47,011 nt of DNA, from positions 1 through 47,011 of the forward strand of contig SFHI01000042.1 in assembly GCA_004555705.1 (NCBI GenBank), given 5' to 3'. The notes under the pieces were generated by a model, which was not told the origin of the DNA, did no database searches, and saw only the letters and a program-made list of their open reading frames with translations. This document shows, piece after piece, positions 8,064 to 14,836 of this stretch (the stretch's first letter is position 1; every line of letters starts with the position of its first letter). This DNA is from Clostridiales bacterium (lineage in GTDB: Bacteria > Bacillota > Clostridia > Oscillospirales > Oscillospiraceae). Both the position numbers and the translations under genes were made by a program.

Positions 8064-8286
8064 AAATTGGTGTTTGAAAAATTATGCTGTCATTGCGAGC
8101 CAGTGCGCACACTGGCGTGGCAATCCCCCCCGTTGAAAGGAACCAGGTAACGATTACCGCCAAAAAACGCGGCAGCTCCCACTTCCCTGGGAATTTTTCG
8201 GTACATTTCCCCTCTATCCGGGGGATTGCCACACCAGTGTGCGCACTGGTTCGCAATGACAGCAAAGAACGTACAAACACCAATTT
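8064..8286. repeat. Type A terminal-motif repeat (A5)
   Basis: Ends AAATTGGTGTTT (8064-8075) and AAACACCAATTT (8275-8286). Both arm hairpins carry CCAGTG/CACTGG stems. It occupies most of the divergent region between the symporter and the AraC gene, ending about 50 nt before the araC start. Confidence 0.93.
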
Positions 8287-8338
8287 ATCGGTCTGCGGAT
8301 GTTGGCAGAGAATGACATTGGATTTCCGGGAGGTGCTT

Positions 8339-9184
8339 ATGGACTACTCCGCAAAACAGCTGCCCCTGGGGCCCAGGGATCGTATCCGGCTTGCCACGGG
8401 GGAGGAATATGGTTTTTTGCTGGTGGTGCATGGAATGCTCCGGGCCGGCGAAAAGTGGCTGCTGGGGGCCGACGACCTGCTGGTGTGCCGGCAGCGGCAG
8501 ACCCTGGAGTTGGCACACGGCGGGGGCAAGAGCCCGGGAACCGTGCTGTGGGTGCGCTTTCCTCTGGGGACTGTCTCTGCCTGTTCCGGGCCGGAAACGG
8601 ACCTGCTCCGGGCATTTGGCATCAATCCTTCCCCCGTGGCGGCAGTTCGGGCCCAGAGTCAGCGTCTGATGCTGATCAAGAGCCTGGCCATGCAGCTGAT
8701 CTCCCTGCGCTCGGAGGAGGACCCCCTGGCGCTGGAGCTGCTGGAGCAGTCCACGGTCAGGATGTTCCTGGCCATGACGCTCCGGGCCTGCGCTATGGCG
8801 GATCCCTACCGTCCCCAGCCCCGGCACTGGGGAGACAACCGGCTGGCACTGGATCAGGTGTTCCGCTACATCCATGCCCACCTCACCGAGGAGATCACCC
8901 TGGAAACCCTGGAGCAGGAGTTTTTCGTCAGCCGCCACCATCTGATCCGGGATTTCAAGAAGCGCACCGGTCAGACCGTCCACCGCTACATCGTGAAAGC
9001 CCGGCTGGACCTGTGCAGGCAGTACATCGCACAGGGCTATTCCATCACCGAGGTCTACCGGATGGGCGGCTTCGGAGGCTATAACCACTTCTTCCGGGCA
9101 TTCAAGCAGGCCTACGGCATGACCCCCGGCGAATACCGGGAGAGCCTGAAAGCACCCCCCGCAGACCCGGAAACACGCACATAA
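8339..9184 (+). CDS. AraC-family transcriptional regulator
   Basis: A 281-residue regulator. Residues 1-100 look like a cupin-type sensing domain; the C-terminal 100 residues are a double helix-turn-helix: ITLETLEQEFFVSRHHLIRD (first HTH) and a second HTH with SITEVYRMGGFGGYNHFFRAF followed by YGMTPGEYR, the classical AraC signature. GGGAGG 5 nt before ATG 8339 fixes the start, although the frame is open upstream through the repeat. It is divergent from the symporter-esterase operon, so it is a good candidate for its activator (inference). Its stop codon TAA (9182-9184) is shared with the first bases of repeat A6, as if the element had landed on the gene end. Confidence 0.9.
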   Translation: MDYSAKQLPLGPRDRIRLATGEEYGFLLVVHGMLRAGEKWLLGADDLLVCRQRQTLELAHGGGKSPGTVLWVRFPLGTVSACSGPETDLLRAFGINPSPVAAVRAQSQRLMLIKSLAMQLISLRSEEDPLALELLEQSTVRMFLAMTLRACAMADPYRPQPRHWGDNRLALDQVFRYIHAHLTEEITLETLEQEFFVSRHHLIRDFKKRTGQTVHRYIVKARLDLCRQYIAQGYSITEVYRMGGFGGYNHFFRAFKQAYGMTPGEYRESLKAPPADPETRT

Positions 9185-9364
9185 ATTGTTGTTTACAGCT
9201 CTATAGCGCACTGAAAAAGAACTGTCATTGCGAACCAGTCCGCAGACTGGTGTGGCAATCCCCCAACAATTCAGGATGGAATATCCGGGGGATTGCCACG
9301 CCAGTGTGCGCACTGGCTCGCAATGACAGCGTTTTTTTGAGTGCGCACGCGTAAACAACAATTT
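9183..9364. repeat. Type A repeat overlapping the araC stop codon (A6)
   Basis: Ends AAATTGTTGTTT (9183-9194) and AAACAACAATTT (9353-9364): T allele on both ends. Hairpins CCAGTC/GACTGG (left) and CCAGTG/CACTGG (right). The left terminal AA completes the TAA stop of the AraC gene. The centre is the short CCCCCAACAATTCAGGA version. Confidence 0.93.
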
Positions 9365-9407
9365 ATCGTACTGCCAGACTGCTCCCATTCGCCTCCTGGC
9401 AAACAAA

Positions 9408-9440
9408 AACACCTGCGCTCATCCGTCAAGCGCAGGTGTT
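9408..9440 (-). terminator. Terminator of the RHH gene
   Basis: On the minus strand: 12-bp stem AACACCTGCGCT / AGCGCAGGTGTT, loop of 9, followed by TTTGTTTG, 4 nt after the stop. The plus-strand reading could also serve the AraC gene. Confidence 0.9.
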
Positions 9441-9444
9441 CATT

Positions 9445-9636
9445 CTATTTTCGGTAGAGGGCATCCTCATCCACGGGGATGGCTCCATTTTCGGCTTCAA
9501 ATTCCCGGACACAGGCTTGCGCCAGGTATTCCAGCTGGGCATTCAGAGATCGTTTGTTGTCCTTGGCAACGTAGGTAATTTTATAGAGAAGCTCCGGTTC
9601 AAAACGGATTCCGGTCTGCACTTTGTTCGTTGCCAT
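9445..9636 (-). CDS. Arc-type ribbon-helix-helix DNA-binding protein
   Basis: A 63-residue protein with the Arc/RHH pattern: a beta strand TGIRFEPEL (8-16), helix A LYKITYVAKDNKR, then SLNAQLEYLAQACVREFEAEN as helix B. Such proteins bind DNA as dimers and are often antitoxins or autorepressors. ATG 9636 is chosen because GAGGTG precedes it. A 10-bp inverted repeat (ATGATAACAC / GTGTTATCAT) covers this start codon and its partner lies 57 bp upstream, toward the divergent small ORF. This suggests autoregulation of a divergent pair. The partner is frameshifted (see 9735). Confidence 0.85.
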   Translation of the reverse strand: MATNKVQTGIRFEPELLYKITYVAKDNKRSLNAQLEYLAQACVREFEAENGAIPVDEDALYRK

Positions 9637-9711
9637 GATAACACCTCGTTTGCAATTTGATAATAGTATACAAATTGAGAACTTGAAATTATACAAACAG
9701 AGTGTTATCAT
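9635..9711. promoter_or_regulatory. Candidate RHH operator pair in a divergent promoter region
   Basis: ATGATAACAC at 9635-9644 and GTGTTATCAT at 9702-9711 form a perfect 10-bp inverted repeat. Between them are AT-rich promoter-like boxes (TATAC, TTGAGAA, AATTATAC). One copy overlaps the start of the RHH gene and the other lies 24 bp before the small ORF. RHH proteins typically bind such paired sites; the assignment here is inference. Confidence 0.5.
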
Positions 9712-9734
9712 TATCGAAATAGGGAGGGATTAAG

Positions 9735-9928
9735 ATGTCGGACAAAATCCTTCAGGAAATCCGGAGCACAGATGGAGAAAAGCGGAACTGTTTTTGAAAG
9801 CGCTGATTCAGCGATATGCGGAGCTTTATCCGGATTGGGAGGTCAGTACATTTTCTGTGAGGAAAACCGAGGACAGAAATTCGCAAATTGATGAAATGAT
9901 TCGTTTCCTGCAAAGCATAAAAGCGTAA
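9735..9928 (+). pseudogene. Small ORF, frameshifted, divergent from RHH gene
   Basis: ATG at 9735 follows GGGAGGGAT. The first frame reads MSDKILQEIRSTDGEKRNCF and stops. From about 9776 the neighbouring frame reads on as KAELFLKALIQRYAELYPDW and continues to IKA with stop at 9926-9928. Restoring one A in the run of four A at 9778-9781 joins the two into a 64-residue, charged, helical protein with a strong ribosome binding site. Either it is a recently broken gene or the base was lost in sequencing. I do not recognise the family. With the divergent RHH gene it has the layout of a small regulatory or toxin-antitoxin-like pair (inference). Confidence 0.6.
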
Positions 9929-9999
9929 GCAGCGCTCCCACATGACCGGTCTATCAATCTTTTTCCAATTTATGGTGTTTCTATTCTGGGCAGCGAAAA

Positions 10000-10019
10000 C
10001 CCCCTCCTGGCGGAGGGGG
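10000..10019 (-). terminator. Terminator of hisS
   Basis: Stem CCCCCTCC / GGAGGGGG, loop of 4; on the minus strand GTTTTCG follows. It starts 17 nt after the hisS stop. Confidence 0.82.
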
Positions 10020-10035
10020 ATTCCTGCAATTTGCC

Positions 10036-11388
10036 TTATTTCTCCAGAATCACCGGGCAATCGGTATTGACTTCTTCCCGAATCCAGCCTGCGGCCTCCT
10101 GAGGGGAGAGCCTGCGCTGCTCGCCGGTTGCCATGCACTTGACGGAGCATTTGCCTTCGGCAATCTCGTCCTCGCCCAGCAGCACCGCGAAGGGGACGCC
10201 CAGCTTGTCGGCGTAGTTCAGCTTCTGCTTGAACTTGCGCTGCTCGCAGTACAGCTGCACCCGCAGACCGCACCCGCGCAGCTCCTCCGCCAGGGCAATG
10301 GCGGGGCCGGGGTCCGCCGTCATGGGCAGCACCAGGGCATCGGCGGGAGCTGCCGGCAGGGCGGGGTTCAGCAGGCCCTGCTCGTCCAGCACATAGAAAA
10401 GCCGGGTCAGACCAATGGAAATGCCCACACCGGGCAGCTGCTTTTCGATGTAGTAGCCCGCCAGATTGTCGTAGCGGCCGCCGGAGCAGACGGAGCCGAT
10501 CTCCGGGTGATCCAGCAGGGTGGTCTCGTAAACGGTGCCGGTGTAGTAGTCCAGTCCCCGGGCAATGGTCAGGTCCACGGCGAAGTTCTCTTCCGGCACC
10601 CCGAAGGCGGCCAGGTTCGCGGTGACGGCCTTCAGCTCGGCAAGACCCGCGTCAAAGACCTCGTTCTTCCCCGCGTAGCCCTCCAGGGCGGAGAGAACCT
10701 CCCCGTTGGTGCCCCGGATGGCGATGAATTTCAGAATCTCATCCGCCTGGGCTTCCTCTAGACCGCAGTCCTCCAGCAAAATCACCCTGACCTTGTCGGG
10801 GCCGATCTTGTCCAGCTTATCCACGGTGCGCATGATGTCGCCGCTCTTGTCAGCCAGACCCAGCATACCGTAGAAGCCCGTGAGAATTTTCCGGTTGTTC
10901 ACCCGGATCTGGAACCGGCTCAGGCCGAAGCCCCGGAATACCTTGTAGATGATGGCGGGAATCTCCGCCTCGTTGAGGATGTCCAGCTTGCCGTCGCCGA
11001 TGATGTCGATGTCCGCCTGGTAGAATTCCCGGAACCGTCCCCGCTGGGCCCGCTCGCCCCGGTAGACCTTGCTGATCTGGAACCGCCGGAAGGGGAAGGC
11101 CAGGTCGTTATAGTGCAGGGCCACATATTTTGCCAGGGGCACCGTCAGGTCAAACCGGAGGGCCAGGTCGCTGTCCCCCTTCTGGAAGCGGTAAATCTGC
11201 TTCTCCGTCTCGCCGCCGCCCTTGGCCAGCAGAATTTTGGCATCCTCGATGGCCGGGGTGTCCAGGGGAGCAAAGCCGTAGGAGGCGTAGGTGCGGCGGA
11301 GAATCTCCACCATTTTCTCGAACCGGAGCTGCTTGTCAGGCAGCAGCTCCATAAACCCGGACAGCGTCCGGGGCTTAATGATCTCCAT
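10036..11388 (-). CDS. hisS: Histidyl-tRNA synthetase
   Basis: A 450-residue class II synthetase that charges tRNA-His. Residues 1-320 are the catalytic core: LRFDLTVPLAKYVA (77-90), motif 2 with RGERAQRGRFREFYQ (110-124), the HisRS-specific ARGLDYYTGTVYE loop, GGRYDNL, and motif 3 GVGISIGLTRL. The last 95 residues are the anticodon-binding domain (CEQRKFKQKLNYADKLGVPF). I chose ATG 11388, where homology begins; an upstream in-frame Met lies inside a hairpin-forming spacer. It lies 102 nt downstream of the mgsA-like gene on the same strand, separated by an inverted repeat. No T-box leader is seen. Confidence 0.95.
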   Translation of the reverse strand: MEIIKPRTLSGFMELLPDKQLRFEKMVEILRRTYASYGFAPLDTPAIEDAKILLAKGGGETEKQIYRFQKGDSDLALRFDLTVPLAKYVALHYNDLAFPFRRFQISKVYRGERAQRGRFREFYQADIDIIGDGKLDILNEAEIPAIIYKVFRGFGLSRFQIRVNNRKILTGFYGMLGLADKSGDIMRTVDKLDKIGPDKVRVILLEDCGLEEAQADEILKFIAIRGTNGEVLSALEGYAGKNEVFDAGLAELKAVTANLAAFGVPEENFAVDLTIARGLDYYTGTVYETTLLDHPEIGSVCSGGRYDNLAGYYIEKQLPGVGISIGLTRLFYVLDEQGLLNPALPAAPADALVLPMTADPGPAIALAEELRGCGLRVQLYCEQRKFKQKLNYADKLGVPFAVLLGEDEIAEGKCSVKCMATGEQRRLSPQEAAGWIREEVNTDCPVILEK

Positions 11389-11420
11389 AATCCAAATCCT
11401 TTCAAAAATAAAAGAGATAT

Positions 11421-11475
11421 GAGATACAAGATATAAGATAACCCGAAAATCAGGATATCTCATATCTTGTATCTC
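11421..11475. repeat. Long inverted repeat between mgsA-like gene and hisS
   Basis: A 20-bp left arm GAGATACAAGATATAAGATA (11421-11440) pairs with 11456-11475 with a single mismatch; the loop is 15 nt. A partial direct copy of the arm start precedes it (GAGATATGAGATAC). There is no T tract on either side, so it is not a standard terminator. It may be another small repeat family or an RNA processing stem. Confidence 0.7.
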
Positions 11476-11490
11476 CGTATTCGGTCGTTT

Positions 11491-11913
11491 TCAGAAACGG
11501 GTTTTGCTGTGGAGCATTTCTCTCCAATCCAGATCTCCCCGCTGCAGGCCCATGATCAGCATTTCCGCCGAGGCCAGGTTGGTGGCGATGGGGACGTTGT
11601 GCTTGTCGCAGTGGCGAATGGTTTCGATCATCTGGCTGTCGTCCCAGGGCTCGGTGGTGTTGGGGTCGGTGAACAGGAGCACCAGGTCGATCTCGTTGTA
11701 GGCGATGCGGGCGTTGATCTGCTGATGGCCGCCCTGCTTGTGGGACAGGAGCAGCGTAATGGGCAGACCGGTGTTGTCCGCGATGAGCCGTCCCGTAGTG
11801 GCGGTGGCGAAGAGGGTATGCTTCATCAGAACGCTTTTGTAGGCGGTACAGAACTGAACCATCAGTTCCTTCTTCTTGTCATGGGCCAAAAACGCGATAT
11901 TCACAGAAGTCAC
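11491..11913 (-). CDS. Methylglyoxal-synthase-like protein with altered active site
   Basis: A 140-residue protein of MgsA length and fold: LAHDKKKELM (9-18), ATATTGRLI (37-44), TGLPI, GGHQQINARI (61-70), FTDPNTTEPW (81-90) and VPIATNLASAEML. MgsA converts dihydroxyacetone phosphate to methylglyoxal. With a constant offset of 8 from E. coli numbering, His11, Asp12 and Asp83 are retained, but the catalytic base Asp71 is His63, His98 is Trp90 and Asp101 is Ser93. It is therefore doubtful as a methylglyoxal synthase; it may bind a phosphate ligand or have another activity. In many Clostridia mgsA follows the min/rodA genes, consistent with the MinD gene upstream here, now separated by repeat A7. 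Confidence 0.8.
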   Translation of the reverse strand: MTSVNIAFLAHDKKKELMVQFCTAYKSVLMKHTLFATATTGRLIADNTGLPITLLLSHKQGGHQQINARIAYNEIDLVLLFTDPNTTEPWDDSQMIETIRHCDKHNVPIATNLASAEMLIMGLQRGDLDWREMLHSKTRF

Positions 11914-11963
11914 TCCTTTTGCATCTTCTATTTATTTTTCGAAAACAAAAACCTGAATGAAGG

Positions 11964-12196
11964 AAATTGTGCTTTAGCGTAACAAAACATGCTGTCATTG
12001 CGAACCAGTCCGCAGACTGGTGTGGCAATCCCCCGGTTAGAGGGGAAATGTATCGACAATTGCCCTACAGAGCGGGGAAACGTTACGATTTTTGGTGGTA
12101 ATCGTTACCTGGTTCCATTCAACCGGGGGATTGCCACACCAGCGTGCGCGCTGGTTCGCAATGACAGTTCTATTTAAGTGTTGTAAACAACGCTTT
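11964..12196. repeat. Type A repeat overlapping the minD stop codon (A7)
   Basis: Divergent ends AAATTGTGCTTT (11964-11975) and AAACAACGCTTT (12185-12196). Left hairpin CCAGTC-CGCA-GACTGG, right CCAGCG-TGCG-CGCTGG. The right end overlaps the MinD stop codon (12195-12197), the same relation seen between repeat A6 and the AraC gene. Confidence 0.9.
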
Positions 12197-12935
12197 ACCG
12201 CAGCTTCATGGGCTCCGGGAAGCCCTGGAGCCGGTTCGCAATGCGGCGGAAGGCCCGGGCGGCGGTGCAGCGGGGGGCGTACTCGGAAAGGCTCTTGCCG
12301 AAGGCGGCGGCCAGAGTGACGTTGGAGTCCTCCATGACCACACCCAGCAGGGGCAGCCCTGCGGTGTCCATCACATCGTCAATGGTCAGCCGGAGACTCC
12401 CCAGCATTCCCTTGTCCACCCGGTTCACCACCAGCTTCACGGAGTGCTTGCCCGCCAGCTCCAAAAGCTCTCCCACCCGGCAGGCGTCCCGGATGGCGGC
12501 GGGGCTGGGCAGGGTCACGAGCAGACAGCGGTCCGCGCAGGAGGATACCAGCCGGAACATGGCGTCCACCCCGGCGGGGGCGTCCAGAAAAATGTAGTCA
12601 AAGGATTCCCTGGCACGGCGAAGAAACCCGGAGAAAAGCGCAGGGTCAATATCCTCCGCAGGGCAGTTCATCGGGGCTGTAAGGAAACGAAGCGTCGAAA
12701 ACCCGGGGTGCCGGGGAATATCCTCCAGAGGAGCTCCGCCCTGGCACACATCCAGGAAGGACAGGCCCGCGCAGTCGGACATTCCCAGAGAGATATCCAG
12801 ATTCCGCAGGCCCACATCGCAGTCCACGCAGAGGACCCGCTTTCCCTGCCGGGCCAGCTCCACGGAAAGGCCGGCACAGAGGGAGGTTTTTCCCGTGCCG
12901 CCCTTGCCGGACAGCACGGCGATGATCTCGCCCAA
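12195..12935 (-). CDS. minD: MinD-like division-site ATPase, no C-terminal membrane helix
   Basis: A 246-residue ParA/MinD ATPase. The deviant Walker A KGGTGKTS is at 11-18, followed by VDCDVGLRNLDISLGM, which is the MinD version of switch I, and the Walker B region YIFLDAPAGVD. MinD cycles on the membrane to position the division septum. The start is TTG 12935, 7 nt after AGGAGG. The protein ends shortly after RRIANRLQG; the amphipathic membrane-targeting helix that normally follows in MinD (rich in K/F/L) is missing. No minC or minE is adjacent. It could be a MinD that binds membrane otherwise or a related ParA-type regulator. Confidence 0.83.
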   Translation of the reverse strand: MGEIIAVLSGKGGTGKTSLCAGLSVELARQGKRVLCVDCDVGLRNLDISLGMSDCAGLSFLDVCQGGAPLEDIPRHPGFSTLRFLTAPMNCPAEDIDPALFSGFLRRARESFDYIFLDAPAGVDAMFRLVSSCADRCLLVTLPSPAAIRDACRVGELLELAGKHSVKLVVNRVDKGMLGSLRLTIDDVMDTAGLPLLGVVMEDSNVTLAAAFGKSLSEYAPRCTAARAFRRIANRLQGFPEPMKLR

Positions 12936-12966
12936 GCAGTCCCCTCCTCTGTACACAGTTTTGTAC

Positions 12967-12995
12967 ATTATAAAGGAAATTTTCACAAAAATCAA
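12967..12995 (-). promoter_or_regulatory. Sigma-A promoter of minD
   Basis: On the minus strand TTGATT (12990-12995), 17-bp spacer, TATAAT (12967-12972), about 32 nt before the TTG start. Confidence 0.85.
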
Positions 12996-13110
12996 GAGGA
13001 AAATAGGCCGTTTCCAAATAATTTTCATCAGATTGTACAAAATCAAAACCATCATTTTCCATTGAGCACATCCGCCCCGGACCGGGCGAAAAATAACGTC
13101 CAAAAAGGGG

Positions 13111-13139
13111 TTGCACCCATAAGAAAACTGAGATATAAT
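13111..13139 (+). promoter_or_regulatory. Sigma-A promoter of pta
   Basis: TTGCAC (13111-13116), 17-bp spacer, TATAAT (13134-13139). A small stem GGGC-GAAA-GCCC lies in the leader just before the ribosome binding site. Confidence 0.87.
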
Positions 13140-13190
13140 GTTACTTGTAAAAATACGGGCGAAAGCCCATAATATGGAGGATTGATTCCC

Positions 13191-14189
13191 ATGTTCCAAG
13201 CTATGATCGATACACTGAAGGCGAACCCCAGAAAGATCGTATTCACCGAGGGCCATGACGCCCGAATCCTGGAGGCCGCTTCCCGGCTGAAGAAGGACGG
13301 CTTCCTGACCCCCATCCTGGTGGGCAATGTGGACGAGGTCAAGGCAAACGCTGCCAAGGGCGGCTTCGACATCGAGGGCCTGGAGATTCTGGACCCCGCT
13401 ACTTACCCCGGCATGGACGAAATGGTCGCCAAGATGGTGGAACTGCGCAAGGGCAAGATGTCCGCTGAGGACTGCGCCAAGGCCCTTTCCAAGGGCAACT
13501 ACTTCGGCACCATGCTGGTAAAGATGGGCTACGCCGATTCCTTGCTGGGCGGCGCCACCTACTCCACCGCCGATACCGTCCGGCCCGCCCTGCAGCTGGT
13601 CAAGACCAAGAAGGGTGCCCACCTGGTGTCCTCCTGCTTCATCCTGGTCCGTGGCGACGAGAAGCTGGCCATGGGCGACTGCGCCATCAACCTGAGCTAC
13701 GAAGACAGCGTTGACAAGGACGGCAACGTGACCCTGTCCGCCGCTCAGAAGCTGGCCGAGGTGGCCATTGAGACTGCCAACACCGCCAAGGTTTTCGGCA
13801 TCGATCCCAAGGTTGCCATGCTGAGCTTCTCCACCAACGGCTCCGGCAAGGGCGGCACCGTGAAGCTGAGCCACGACGCCACCGCCGTGGCCAAGGAAAT
13901 GGCTCCCGACCTGCTCATCGACGGCGAGATGCAGTTCGACGCCGCCGTGGCTCCCGAGGTTGGCCAGCTGAAGTTCCCCGGCTCCCCCGTGGCAGGCTAT
14001 GCCAACACCTTCATCTTCCCCACCATCGAGGCGGGCAACATCGGCTACAAGATCGCCCAGCGTCTGGGCGGCTTCGAGGCCTACGGCCCCATCCTGCAGG
14101 GTCTGGCCGCCCCCATCAACGACCTGTCCCGTGGCTGCAATGCCGACGAGGTCTACAAGATGGCCATCATCACCGCGGCCATGGTGTAA
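13191..14189 (+). CDS. pta: Phosphate acetyltransferase
   Basis: A 332-residue Pta of the short class (no N-terminal DRTGG/regulatory domain). It interconverts acetyl-CoA and acetyl phosphate, the first step of acetate and ATP formation with AckA. Motifs: IVFTEGHDARILEAA, GGATYSTADTVRPALQ (118-133), MLSFSTNGSGKGG, DGEMQFDAA, and PGSPVAGYANTFIFP (269-283) typical of the family. ATG 13191 is preferred over the in-frame TTG at 13182 because GGAGG at 13176-13180 is 10 nt from ATG but only 1 nt from TTG. It has its own consensus promoter and terminator; ackA is not adjacent. Codon use is strongly biased, suggesting high expression. Confidence 0.95.
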   Translation: MFQAMIDTLKANPRKIVFTEGHDARILEAASRLKKDGFLTPILVGNVDEVKANAAKGGFDIEGLEILDPATYPGMDEMVAKMVELRKGKMSAEDCAKALSKGNYFGTMLVKMGYADSLLGGATYSTADTVRPALQLVKTKKGAHLVSSCFILVRGDEKLAMGDCAINLSYEDSVDKDGNVTLSAAQKLAEVAIETANTAKVFGIDPKVAMLSFSTNGSGKGGTVKLSHDATAVAKEMAPDLLIDGEMQFDAAVAPEVGQLKFPGSPVAGYANTFIFPTIEAGNIGYKIAQRLGGFEAYGPILQGLAAPINDLSRGCNADEVYKMAIITAAMV

Positions 14190-14221
14190 TCGGGAATATT
14201 CAGACTTCCAATCGCATACCT

Positions 14222-14254
14222 TACGGCAGGCTCCCAGGAGCCTGCCGTATTTTT
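14222..14254 (+). terminator. Terminator of pta
   Basis: 12-bp perfect stem TACGGCAGGCTC / GAGCCTGCCGTA, loop CCAG, followed by five T. Confidence 0.95.
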
Positions 14255-14290
14255 GCGGAAACTCCTGCGGGATTCACGCAGCAGTCCGGC

Positions 14291-14530
14291 AAATTGGTGG
14301 CGACCTCTAAAAACTACTTTTTGGCGTTTTGGGCGAGAGATTTTGTTCCAACAAAAGTTTTGGAAAGTTCGGAATACTGGATGTATTGCGGACTTTCAAA
14401 CACGTTGCATTCCTACCGTAGGGGCGGCTATTAGCCGCCCGAAACGTTCAATTATTTGAGCATTTCCGATCAAAGCGGACATTTTTGTGGACGTGAGGTT
14501 GCGGGCGGATAATATCCGCCCCTACGATAA
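14291..14530. repeat. Composite repeat: type E followed by type C (E1/C1)
   Basis: It starts with AAATTGGTGG and the type E interior (ACCTCTAAAAACTAC, then a palindrome ending TTGCGGACTTTC), as in the copy at 46870. At about 14393 it continues as a type C interior (TTCAAACACGTTGC, GTAGGGGCGGCT...AGCCGCCCG and GGGCGGATAATATCCGCCC). No clear right terminus is present. The next 300 bp to 14836 are AT-rich with no gene; they hold the promoter of the 3D-domain gene. Confidence 0.82.
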
Positions 14531-14714
14531 CGAATTTCCAAGCAAAAAATCTGTCGTTCCGTTGCTTCCCGCAATTTGTTACCAGTTGTTACAAATAAGA
14601 GCAAATTTAGATTGATTGCTTCTTGATTCGACATTTTTTCAAATATTTAGTTTGCATAAATTTTTATTTTATTTTCCATATTGTTGTCGATTTCTGTATA
14701 TAATTCTGAATCTA

Positions 14715-14742
14715 TTGACTTTATGCCAATAAATGTTATAAT
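14715..14742 (+). promoter_or_regulatory. Sigma-A promoter of the 3D-domain gene
   Basis: TTGACT (14715-14720), 16-bp spacer, TATAAT (14737-14742), leaving a leader of about 88 nt before the ATG at 14837. Confidence 0.85.
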
Positions 14743-14836
14743 ACTCCCGGAAATACTTAATAGAAACAAAATGTAACCATTTGATACCGATTGTTTCGCA
14801 CTGCGGGGCAAAATTTGGGGTGGGGAGGAACAACCC

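Noticed and set aside
11389..11490. T-box riboswitch upstream of hisS
   Set aside because: The spacer is only about 100 nt and consists mainly of one AT-rich hairpin; no T-box sequence or antiterminator was found.
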